From contig SLOG01000199.1 in assembly GCA_007132635.1 (NCBI GenBank), positions 1 through 12,284 on the forward strand: a stretch of 12,284 nt of DNA, in the 5' to 3' direction. The DNA is from Limnochordia bacterium. GTDB lineage: Bacteria; Bacillota; Limnochordia; Darwinibacteriales; SLO01. The first letter of the stretch is position 1, and each line of letters opens with the position of its first letter. Of the stretch, positions 5,978 to 12,284 are shown one piece after another. A program made the position numbers and the translations under genes. The notes under the pieces are model-generated. The model saw only the letters and a list, made by a program, of their open reading frames with translations. It was not told where the DNA came from and did not search any database.

Positions 5978-7153
5978 TCAATCCGCGGCCGAGACCTCGA
6001 TGATCAACCGCAGCGGTCCTGCGGCCGCCCAAGTGTCGGCTGCAGCTCTAGCCAGAAACCGAACACGGTTGTCCAACTCATTCGCCCGACTGATAGCCGC
6101 CAGGAATTCTTCGCCAGCGACCTCGACGGCCGCTCCCTCATCGGTGATCATTCCCGCACTGACAGCGATTTCGTTAGCCTGACCCAGCAGATGCAGTATC
6201 TGCTTGTCGACATCCGGAGTTCGCTCTAGATCCACCACTATCTCAGCGACAATCTCACCCTCGTAAAAAACGATGTCATTCGGAATAATTTCCAAATACG
6301 TAACGACAGGTTCACCCACCAAGGTGTTGTTTGTACTTACGGCACGCAGAACATAAAACCCTTCATGATGATGGAGCGATTGAACAGCAAAATCGAAAAC
6401 CTGCTGCGAAATCTTGAGCGCTGAGTCCTGATCGTCATCCGTCTGCGCTCCTCGGCGCAGGGCAAGCATGTCCGCTGTTTCTAAGAATTCAAACAACTGA
6501 TCGCTGGCAGTCTGAAGGCTGCCTCCCGCCTCAAAGACGGCTGCGTGGATAATCTCGTCCGCGCGAAACGCCACATTACCGAAACGCATCTGATTGGTGA
6601 ACCGCACGTACTCATCAAACAGATACGCGTATTCATCCAACAAGTAGCCGATACTTTCCTCGAGATCCGCCCTGCGGATCTCGAGCTCCCCAACACGCTC
6701 ACGCTCGACGGCAACATCGGCCCGAGCTCGTTCTAAGTCCTCGACAGCCCGATCATATTCCTGGCTCACGCGCGCCATCTCAACCTGTACTTCTTCCAGT
6801 TCTTTCGCCGTTCGATCCCGCTCAGCTACCATCTGCGCCAGCGTATCTTCCATCTGGCGCACACGCCGCACGCTTGACTCCAGCTGCTGCCGGCTGTCAG
6901 CCAACTGCTGTTGAATCTCTTTCATCCGAAATAAAGCTGTCCGGACATCCTGCGACGCAATACTGAGAGCGGCAATGGAAGACGCGGCAATCAAGATCCC
7001 CGTAATAATCGTAACAAGAATGCTGGTATGCTTCGGCCGCAGGCCAAACAAAGTCAATTTCTTCCGCCCGATCCTCATACCGATCTTGTCGCCAATATAG
7101 GCGATCAGACCACCAACGACGGCCAGAGTAAGAATCAAAGTCGCCCCGTACAC
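5978..7153 (-). CDS. DUF3084-family membrane protein with coiled coil
   Basis: 391 aa from GTG at 7153. I prefer this start to the GTG six codons upstream (7171), because AGGAGG (7166-7161) lies 7 nt before 7153 and inside the longer reading; starting at MYGATLIL also matches the usual family N-terminus. Residues 3-20 are a first membrane segment. A conserved basic stretch with LFGLRPKHTS (35-44) follows, then a second membrane segment at about 45-65, a charged coiled coil at about 72-195, and a mixed alpha/beta C-terminal domain (200-391). Both membrane segments are N-terminal, so the large coiled-coil part is on one side of the inner membrane. DUF3084 proteins occur in Cyanobacteria and Bacillota, and no function is established. 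Position 54 nt after lptB suggests a role tied to lipopolysaccharide export or envelope geometry, which is inference. Confidence 0.9.
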   Translation of the reverse strand: MYGATLILTLAVVGGLIAYIGDKIGMRIGRKKLTLFGLRPKHTSILVTIITGILIAASSIAALSIASQDVRTALFRMKEIQQQLADSRQQLESSVRRVRQMEDTLAQMVAERDRTAKELEEVQVEMARVSQEYDRAVEDLERARADVAVERERVGELEIRRADLEESIGYLLDEYAYLFDEYVRFTNQMRFGNVAFRADEIIHAAVFEAGGSLQTASDQLFEFLETADMLALRRGAQTDDDQDSALKISQQVFDFAVQSLHHHEGFYVLRAVSTNNTLVGEPVVTYLEIIPNDIVFYEGEIVAEIVVDLERTPDVDKQILHLLGQANEIAVSAGMITDEGAAVEVAGEEFLAAISRANELDNRVRFLARAAADTWAAAGPLRLIIEVSAAD

Positions 7154-7160
7154 CGCCTCA

Positions 7161-7166
7161 CCTCCT
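7161..7166 (-). promoter_or_regulatory. Ribosome binding site that decides the DUF3084 start
   Basis: The minus strand reads AGGAGG here, 7 nt before GTG at 7153. An in-frame GTG at 7171 lies upstream of this site and has no comparable Shine-Dalgarno, so the shorter reading is preferred. Confidence 0.8.
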
Positions 7167-7184
7167 CTCACAGCTACATCGCTA

Positions 7185-7197
7185 CGCCGGAGCGGCG
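7185..7197. repeat. Short GC hairpin between lptB and the DUF3084 gene
   Basis: CGCCG-GAG-CGGCG can form a 5-bp GC stem in the 54-nt spacer. There is no T run, so it is not a terminator. It may affect mRNA processing or stability between lptB and the next gene, or may be chance. Confidence 0.3.
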
Positions 7198-7207
7198 GTC
7201 CTTGCCC

Positions 7208-7924
7208 TCAAAGCTGAAACTCGCCTCCCAAATAGTGAAGACGCGCCAACTCGTTGGCCGCCACATCCGCCGCCTTACCGTCCACCAACACGGACCCTTC
7301 ATGGAGGATATACGCCCGATCACAGATCCGCAGCGTTTCGCGCACATTGTGGTCGGTGATAAGAACCCCTATCCCCCGCTGACGAAGGGAGCGGATGATT
7401 GTCTGAATTTCACCCACAGCAATCGGGTCAACGCCGGCAAAGGGCTCGTCCATCAGCAAAAAGCTCGGTTCAGCCGCTAACGCTCGAGCCATCTCGGTCC
7501 GCCGCCGTTCACCACCCGACAGTTTGTATCCAAATTGGTTCTTAACCACATGCAGGTGAAACTCATCTAGAAGCTGATTCAACCGCTTGGCTCGACTCTC
7601 TCGCGGCAGATCCTGTACTTCCAGAATCAGGCGAATATTGTCAGCGGCTGACAGCTTGCGGAACACCGACGGTTCCTGCGGCAGATAACTGATCCCTGCC
7701 GCGGCGCGCCGATACATGGGTAGGGTTGAGATGTTCCTATCGTCCAGATAAATCGTCCCGGTATCCATCGGCTCCAACCCGACGATCATGGCAAACGTGG
7801 TCGTTTTCCCAGCCCCGTTAGGACCCAGCAGGCCCACAACCTCACCACGCTCCACGTGTATAGAAACGTTTCGCACTACGGGGCGGCGATTATACTGTTT
7901 CCACAGCCCTTTAGCCTCAATCAT
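7208..7924 (-). CDS. lptB: LPS export ABC transporter ATP-binding protein LptB
   Basis: 238 aa, close to E. coli LptB (241). ATG at 7924 has GAGGG about 8 nt upstream. It shows every ABC ATPase element: Walker A GPNGAGKT (34-41), Q-loop with Q83 in LPQEPSVF, signature LSGGE (135-139), Walker B FLLMDE (155-160) with catalytic E160, D-loop AGVD and H192. The C-terminal YLGGEF resembles the YLG-x-x-F end that separates LptB from related branched-chain amino-acid transporter ATPases. In the known pathway LptB dimers drive LptF/LptG to extract lipopolysaccharide from the inner membrane and push it along LptC-LptA to LptD. The permease genes are not in the window. It lies 44 nt after the LpxB-like gene in the same likely operon. 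Identity is secure. Confidence 0.96.
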   Translation of the reverse strand: MIEAKGLWKQYNRRPVVRNVSIHVERGEVVGLLGPNGAGKTTTFAMIVGLEPMDTGTIYLDDRNISTLPMYRRAAAGISYLPQEPSVFRKLSAADNIRLILEVQDLPRESRAKRLNQLLDEFHLHVVKNQFGYKLSGGERRRTEMARALAAEPSFLLMDEPFAGVDPIAVGEIQTIIRSLRQRGIGVLITDHNVRETLRICDRAYILHEGSVLVDGKAADVAANELARLHYLGGEFQL

Positions 7925-7968
7925 CCACTAATCCCTCACAACCTTCAAGCAAACGCTGCAGCTTCTCC

Positions 7969-9129
7969 TTAAGCGCTCATCGACCTTCGGAGTGTTTCAC
8001 TCACCATGGATGCAGCCCGCTGTATAGACCCAGGCTCGCCAAGCTGTTCGTCAAGTTCCGCGTAGGAGTCAACCATGGCTGCTCTGGCTTCTCTATCCTG
8101 CAGCAGACGGAGCATCTCCTGTGCCAATGCGGACTCGGTACAATCGGCCTGAACCAATTCCGGGATCAGCGCCTTATTTAGGAGAATGTTGGGCACCGCC
8201 AGATGCTGCCGCCGACTCAGCATTTTGTCAGCCAAGTAGTTCGAGCTAGGCATCCGGTGCAGAGCAATCGCCGGCGTCCGCAGCAGAGCCGCCCCCAAGC
8301 CGCTGCTGCCGCAGGTCACCACAGCTAGATCCGCCAGCTGCAGAAGGTCATAGCTGTTTCGGATAATGGACACGTCGACACCGCACTTGGCCACGCTTCG
8401 CTGCACTATTTCTTCTTCAACGTTGTCCGCAAGGGAAATGGCACCCTGCACATCAGGCAGTACAGTACGTATGCGGCCCAACGCTTTGAGCATGATAGGC
8501 AGCAGAGCCTTAGCCTCTACTGTGCGTTTGCCAGGCCAAAGCACAACCACTGGTTTCTCTGCAGTCAACCCAAACTCTGCCCGAGCCGCTGCTCTATCCA
8601 GATCCGGCCGTGCCAAATCCACGAGGGGATGCCCCACAAAATCAGCTGCCATACCACCCTCTTGACAGATCTGTGTCTCATACAAGGTAACTCCCGCTAC
8701 TCTATCTATCATCTTCGCAAAACGATCCAATTTGACGTCGGCATCGCCGACACTTAAAGGTGTGTAGTAATACATGACGGGGATACGCTTCGTCTTGGCT
8801 AGCTCCAAGAGTCTATAGTTGAACACTGGGCGGCCCACCTGAAGCAGCAGATCCGGCCGAAACCGTTCCATGCTTTCGCTGATTCGGTAGATCAATCTCC
8901 GGATAACATGGGCGCCTTTGATGGATTGGATGACCCCCAAAGTGTCTAGATCACGAATATCGTAGAGCAGCCGCACGCCTGCCTCGCGCATATGGCTGCT
9001 GCCGATGCCGAACATAGAGACATCTCTGTTTAAGGACTGCAGACCAGAAGCCAAAGAAGCCCCAAAAAGATCACTCGTGCCATCGCTAGCCACCATCATG
9101 ATCTTAGGCTGTACCATCAGCTGCTTCAT
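7969..9129 (-). CDS. LpxB-family glycosyltransferase, divergent (lipid A disaccharide synthase-like)
   Basis: 386 aa, the usual LpxB length (E. coli 382). ATG at 9129 overlaps the fabZ 3' end by 26 nt and has GAGGGGAG just before it; ATG at 9117 is a less likely start. Family marks: KIMMVASDGTSDLFGA (9-24) at the position of the VAGE-x-SGD-x-x-GA motif, FVGHPLVD (164-171), WPGKR (198-202) for PGSR, and PNILLNKALIPELVQ (313-327), matching the LpxB PNLL...VPELLQ block. Several residues expected in active LpxB are changed: the D-x-PDFN segment reads VGRPVFN, SPSVWAW reads TPLSVGDAD, and SGTATLEAAL reads CGSSGLGAAL. LpxB joins UDP-diacylglucosamine to lipid X. With these changes the protein may use a different substrate or have lost that activity. 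The LpxB fold is well supported; the reaction is not. Confidence 0.82.
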   Translation of the reverse strand: MKQLMVQPKIMMVASDGTSDLFGASLASGLQSLNRDVSMFGIGSSHMREAGVRLLYDIRDLDTLGVIQSIKGAHVIRRLIYRISESMERFRPDLLLQVGRPVFNYRLLELAKTKRIPVMYYYTPLSVGDADVKLDRFAKMIDRVAGVTLYETQICQEGGMAADFVGHPLVDLARPDLDRAAARAEFGLTAEKPVVVLWPGKRTVEAKALLPIMLKALGRIRTVLPDVQGAISLADNVEEEIVQRSVAKCGVDVSIIRNSYDLLQLADLAVVTCGSSGLGAALLRTPAIALHRMPSSNYLADKMLSRRQHLAVPNILLNKALIPELVQADCTESALAQEMLRLLQDREARAAMVDSYAELDEQLGEPGSIQRAASMVSETLRRSMSA

Positions 9130-9565
9130 CTCCCCTCTTCACCAATGCAAATGTTAAGACACCCTCGGCGGCGAGTTCGCCATCGACTTCGGCTCGCGCC
9201 GCCACTTTCGCAATAGACCCTCGAGCACGCAGGATTTCGACGGTTATTGTCAGAACATCGCCTGGCTTGACCAAACGACGGAATTTCGCTTTATCAATCG
9301 CTGCAAATAAGGGTACCAGTCCTTTCTTGGTTCCCCCAGCGGCCAACCCGCCAACCTGAGCCATCGCTTCCACGATCATGACTCCCGGCATAATCGGCTC
9401 CTCCGGGTAATGCCCCTGGAAGAACGGCTCATTGATGGTCACATTTTTGCGAGCCACGGCTCGGACGCCTTCCTCCAGCTCGAGAACTCTATCCACCATA
9501 AGAAACGGATACCTGTGGGGCAGCCGTTTCCGAATCTCATCAATGGTCAGCAAACCGGTCACCAT
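9104..9565 (-). CDS. fabZ: 3-hydroxyacyl-ACP dehydratase FabZ
   Basis: 153 aa from ATG at 9565. The frame extends 32 codons further upstream, but those overlap lptA and lack family similarity. GAAGG directly abuts the ATG, so GTG 9562 or TTG 9556 (giving the common N-terminus LLTIDEI) are possible true starts. Family motifs are complete: LPHRYPFLMVDRV (15-27), GHYPEEPIMPGVMIVEAMAQ (51-70) with catalytic H52 and E66, and a hot-dog fold body (AAIDKAKFRRLVKPGD). FabZ dehydrates 3-hydroxyacyl-ACP in fatty-acid synthesis in the cytoplasm. In many diderms it is encoded with lpx genes, because the same 3-hydroxyacyl-ACP pool feeds lipid A acylation. Here it sits 4 nt after lptA and overlaps the LpxB-like gene, consistent with translational coupling. 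It could be the only copy or an envelope-dedicated second copy. Confidence 0.95.
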   Translation of the reverse strand: MVTGLLTIDEIRKRLPHRYPFLMVDRVLELEEGVRAVARKNVTINEPFFQGHYPEEPIMPGVMIVEAMAQVGGLAAGGTKKGLVPLFAAIDKAKFRRLVKPGDVLTITVEILRARGSIAKVAARAEVDGELAAEGVLTFALVKRGDEAADGTA

Positions 9566-9569
9566 CCTT

Positions 9570-10133
9570 CTATTCACTGCGAAACTCACCGCTGAAGGGA
9601 CCCAAAAACTCCATGCGATCATCCTCAACATAAAGCACGAGATGTCCGCCTCGGAAAACACCTTCGGAAAACTCTACTACAACATTCCCGCGGAATTCGG
9701 CGCGCTCCTCCGGCTCGAAAAAGGAGAAAGAGTCCGCTGTTATCGTCGTGTCCTCCTGCATGACTCGCACGTCATCAGCAGCCGTCAGCAGCTCGTCAGC
9801 ACGGAAGTACTCTACCAGCTCGCCTGTCAAGCGCATGTCTTTGCGCACAACGGAGGCTCCCTGCTGCACCTTCAGATAGTCATCCTCCGTGTTCCATTCC
9901 ACAACACGCCCCTCAATAACAGTACCATTATACACTATGCGCACAAAGGCGTCAGGAATCTCTGTGAGATCCGCTCGGAAAACCTTCGTCTGCGAGTCGT
10001 ACTGGCCAGCTAGGACATCTTCCGGCACCCCTATCATCTCCAGTTGACCGCTGCGAGCCGTCACTGAAACAGCCGCACACAAAGACAAGAGGCAGACTAC
10101 CGCCGTTACTCGTGAAATCCGCCAACCCATCAT
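9570..10133 (-). CDS. lptA: LPS transport periplasmic protein LptA (OstA-like)
   Basis: 187 aa, like E. coli LptA (185). ATG at 10133 overlaps the lptC stop in an ATGA junction, with GGAGG 9 nt upstream, so the two are probably translationally coupled. A second ATG follows at once. Residues 1-26 are a signal peptide ending near VTA/RS. The mature part is a run of short beta strands with the OstA/LptA jellyroll pattern: alternating DG/N-x-T turns, TGELVEYFRADELLTAADDV, AEFRGNVVVEF and a terminal DDRMEFLGPF. In the known system LptA monomers stack head to tail from LptC to LptD to form the periplasmic lipopolysaccharide bridge. Identity rests on fold pattern, length and position, since LptA sequences are weakly conserved. 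Confidence 0.85.
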   Translation of the reverse strand: MMGWRISRVTAVVCLLSLCAAVSVTARSGQLEMIGVPEDVLAGQYDSQTKVFRADLTEIPDAFVRIVYNGTVIEGRVVEWNTEDDYLKVQQGASVVRKDMRLTGELVEYFRADELLTAADDVRVMQEDTTITADSFSFFEPEERAEFRGNVVVEFSEGVFRGGHLVLYVEDDRMEFLGPFSGEFRSE

Positions 10134-10756
10134 GGCTCACCACCTCCGCCCATTTCGAGCGCCACAGCGCCGAAAAACTCCATCGTCTCATCCTGCAGAT
10201 GATACACAAGCCGGGGCATCCGCCATGTCCGCGTGCCCTCTTCCACCATAACCTCGCCCGTTAAGTTCACAGTGTCTGTTCGCATATCGACAAGCATAGC
10301 GTTGGCCGTAGTCACGGCATCGCGGAACTCAATCCGCACGGGTTGGGGAGCCGTCAGTGTCTCAGCGGAAGCTGTCCAGAACATTTCGCTGGTAACCAAT
10401 GAAAACCCGTCGTCATCTGCCAGCGTTACATCTCCGTACAGGTAAAGATCACCACTTGACCGCATCCAGCGACCGCTGTCTGCTTCAAAATATAGGTCGC
10501 CGCCTGAATCATTGACGATAACACCCTGCGACACCGTCTGCATGTGAACGATGCCATTCTGCTCATGCATACGAGCACTGCGGAGTTCCCACTGGCGTCT
10601 ACCCTCATGATGACCAACGAGCCGAGGATTGACGATGTGTATACCCGGTACAGTTTCACTATCATTCAGTATATCACCCTGAGGCCAGAAAACCCAGAGC
10701 CCGATGGCGACTCCCGCCAACGCAGCCAAAAGACCGATCATCATCCACCGCGGCAT
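10130..10756 (-). CDS. lptC: LPS export protein LptC
   Basis: 208 aa, slightly longer than E. coli LptC (191). ATG at 10756 begins 6 nt after the lptD stop codon, with GAGG about 11 nt upstream inside the end of lptD. There is one N-terminal membrane segment (about 5-24, MIGLLAALAGVAIGLWVFW) and then a periplasmic beta-jellyroll: WELRSARM (56-63), LYLYGDVTLADDDGFSLVT, LTAPQPVRIEF, the usual LptC order of strands and DG turns. The last 40 residues (VNLTGEVMVEEG..., ETMEFFGAVALEM) resemble an extra LptA-type strand set. LptC is anchored in the inner membrane, binds LptB2FG and passes lipopolysaccharide to LptA. It overlaps lptA by 4 nt. Assignment is by architecture and context. Confidence 0.88.
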   Translation of the reverse strand: MPRWMMIGLLAALAGVAIGLWVFWPQGDILNDSETVPGIHIVNPRLVGHHEGRRQWELRSARMHEQNGIVHMQTVSQGVIVNDSGGDLYFEADSGRWMRSSGDLYLYGDVTLADDDGFSLVTSEMFWTASAETLTAPQPVRIEFRDAVTTANAMLVDMRTDTVNLTGEVMVEEGTRTWRMPRLVYHLQDETMEFFGAVALEMGGGGEP

Positions 10757-10762
10757 GCCTCA

Positions 10763-12284
10763 TTACCTCGCTTCATCCTCAATCCCCAGAATATCCTGTA
10801 CGCTTCGCAAGTCAAAGAGTGTCGTCCCCTCGTCGGTCCCGAAAGCAATAGGCATCTGCGGAAAGGCGTGAATGCGGTACTCAAACCAAAACGTCTGCCT
10901 CACTTGTTCATAGCGAAACGACACCGAACGGCAGTGCATATCGCGGGTTACACCCAGCGAACCAGCGGCAAAATCCTGGGATTGCGGCCGGTAGACCGCT
11001 TCATAGCTAACCCGCCAATCATCACCGATAGGAAGTACAAGTTTGCCGTCAATGCGTTCCCAATTCTGGTTATTCACGGAATAACGCCCGCCTAGCTGCA
11101 CCGCTGTGTCTCCCGGTGAGGTATAGCTGACAAGCGGAACAATACTGCGGCCCGTCTGCGTGTTCAAATCATAGCTTCCGTAAAGACTCAGCCGCCAAGG
11201 GCCCGTGTTCACGCGAATCTGGCCGACGAGATCGCTGTACCGCTCGGTTATGAGATTGTAGCTTGACTGCAGGCTCAAGTGCCAAGGGCGCGGTGCCCAT
11301 GCAAGCTGGGCGCTGACAGAGTGCTGATCTCGCAGCCGATCGAAGTTAAACGGCGTTTCGCCGTACGCATCCTGCCGCACATAGGAACCACTCAAAGTAA
11401 GCTGGGTCGTCGGTCGGTAGTGCAGGTTGACACGGCTGCTGACAGCCCCATGAAACTCGGACTCGCCATAGAAACGAGCAAATCCGGTGCCTCGGTACAC
11501 CACGGAAAGAGCATCCGACAGCTGAAGCCGCTGTGCAGCCAAGTCCAGAGACGCAGCCCAGCGAGTTCGTTCAATGACTCTCGGGAACTCACGGAAGCGG
11601 CCAACTCCTAGTTCCCACCGTCCGGGAATACTCAGTGCCCCCAGTTTGGGATTGCGCCACTGCCATAGCAGCTCAGGTACTCGGTTGATGCTCGACCAAT
11701 TCGGTCTTTCGTCCTCATCTAAGAGGTCGGGGTTGTACCGCTCCTGCAGTGTCAACCGCAGCAGGTGATCCAGTCTCTGGTAGTTCAGCACCGCGGCCCG
11801 GTTCACCATCCGTTCCACCGTCACCCCTTTGCGATAGGCTGTGCTGCCAGACAAACTCAAGCGCAGATTGTCCGTCAAAATCTGCTCCCAGCGCCCCTCA
11901 GCATTCCAGCGAGTCAGCACCGAGTCCTCTGCATCCTGGTTGTACAACCAGCGGCCGCTAACCTGCGTACGGTCTGTGTGGTAGTGCACATTAGCCTGCG
12001 ATCGAACGCTTATCGATTCCTGCTGGGATAGGATACGCCATTCCTGTTCGTGCAGGGCATCCAAACGAAGCCGGCTTCCGCTTGAGGCATGTTGCCAGCG
12101 AAACCTCTGCAGTTCATCGGGTGCTGTCGGTATCGTATAGCCGTAGACCGAACCACTGCCCAATGCACCCAAATCATAGGCATGGCGCAGCCCAAACCCA
12201 GATCCCCAGCGAGTGTAGTAGTCATAAAACAGCTGTCCGTAGGAACGCTCACTGAAAAAATAGCTGAATGAGTTCTTTATGTAC
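10763..12284 (-). CDS. lptD: LPS assembly protein LptD, C-terminal barrel (5' end outside window)
   Basis: 506 codons are open up to the right window edge, so the N-terminal part is missing. A TTG at 12172 is not a real start: the frame continues upstream with ERSYGQLFYDYY and RWGSGFGLRH, typical of the first LptD barrel strands. The visible part alternates aromatic and polar strands throughout. Near the end, RDMHCRSVSFRYEQ and FWFEYRIHAFPQMPIAFG match the LptD C-terminal pattern D-x-x-C-x-x-x-x-x followed by F-x-x-x-x-x-FP-x-x-x-x-x-G. LptD sits in the outer membrane and inserts lipopolysaccharide into the outer leaflet. Only one cysteine is visible (codon 10933-10931), where E. coli LptD has two adjacent ones that form disulfides. 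It is the first visible gene of the lpt operon, 6 nt before lptC. Confidence 0.88.
   Translation of the reverse strand, partial: YIKNSFSYFFSERSYGQLFYDYYTRWGSGFGLRHAYDLGALGSGSVYGYTIPTAPDELQRFRWQHASSGSRLRLDALHEQEWRILSQQESISVRSQANVHYHTDRTQVSGRWLYNQDAEDSVLTRWNAEGRWEQILTDNLRLSLSGSTAYRKGVTVERMVNRAAVLNYQRLDHLLRLTLQERYNPDLLDEDERPNWSSINRVPELLWQWRNPKLGALSIPGRWELGVGRFREFPRVIERTRWAASLDLAAQRLQLSDALSVVYRGTGFARFYGESEFHGAVSSRVNLHYRPTTQLTLSGSYVRQDAYGETPFNFDRLRDQHSVSAQLAWAPRPWHLSLQSSYNLITERYSDLVGQIRVNTGPWRLSLYGSYDLNTQTGRSIVPLVSYTSPGDTAVQLGGRYSVNNQNWERIDGKLVLPIGDDWRVSYEAVYRPQSQDFAAGSLGVTRDMHCRSVSFRYEQVRQTFWFEYRIHAFPQMPIAFGTDEGTTLFDLRSVQDILGIEDEAR

Noticed and set aside
9566..9661. 32-residue N-terminal extension of FabZ.
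   Set aside because: It lies within lptA, has no FabZ similarity and is not at a ribosome binding site. The start near 9565 gives the normal family length.
10763..12172. Complete 469-aa gene starting at TTG 12172.
   Set aside because: The frame stays open to the window edge, and the upstream residues are typical LptD barrel sequence, so the gene is partial.
1..12284. Defence system, prophage, integrated element or CRISPR array.
   Set aside because: All genes are on one strand with consistent ribosome binding sites and envelope-related products. I saw no integrase, transposase, tRNA, attachment-site repeats or regularly spaced repeats.

Overview
The window looks like part of an outer-membrane biogenesis locus from a diderm (two-membrane) member of the Bacillota (Firmicutes). 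The evidence is the combination of Lpt lipopolysaccharide-transport genes with OmpM-type outer-membrane proteins that carry an N-terminal S-layer-homology (SLH) domain, a combination typical of Negativicutes, Halanaerobiia and Limnochordia-like lineages. Strong AGGAGG ribosome binding sites and frequent GTG starts also fit Bacillota. The moderate GC content and unusually long OmpM make a Limnochordia-like or uncultured lineage more likely than a classical Negativicute, but this is inference. All ten genes I can support lie on the minus strand, so the window is read from right to left. I see no tRNA, rRNA, CRISPR array, insertion sequence or phage gene.

Right part (12284 down to 5978): a tightly packed run of lptD (5' end beyond the window), lptC, lptA, fabZ, an LpxB-family gene, lptB and a DUF3084 gene. 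Spacings run from a 26-nt overlap to 54 nt, so this is probably one operon. LptB is the cytoplasmic ATPase, LptC and LptA build the periplasmic bridge, and LptD is the outer-membrane translocon. FabZ and the LpxB-like protein link the unit to acyl-chain and lipid A-type synthesis. lptF/lptG, lptE, lpxC, lpxA and lpxD are not in the window. The LpxB-like protein lacks several residues expected of an active lipid A disaccharide synthase.

Middle part (5977 to 2976): a 308-nt non-coding leader with three short dyads, then ompM (882 aa: signal peptide, SLH domain, long coiled-coil stalk, beta-barrel), closed by a strong intrinsic terminator. OmpM should pin the outer membrane to the peptidoglycan and act as a porin.

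Left part (2975 to 1): a short regulatory region with an inverted repeat around a possible extended -10 box, then a probable three-gene operon: a YqgF/RuvC-like RNase H-fold protein, a second and smaller SLH/beta-barrel protein, and an exported protein with LE-x-x-(L/I)-Y-G repeats and a C-terminal beta domain that runs off the left edge. The last two, the divergent LpxB and the long-stalk OmpM are the least ordinary parts of the window.
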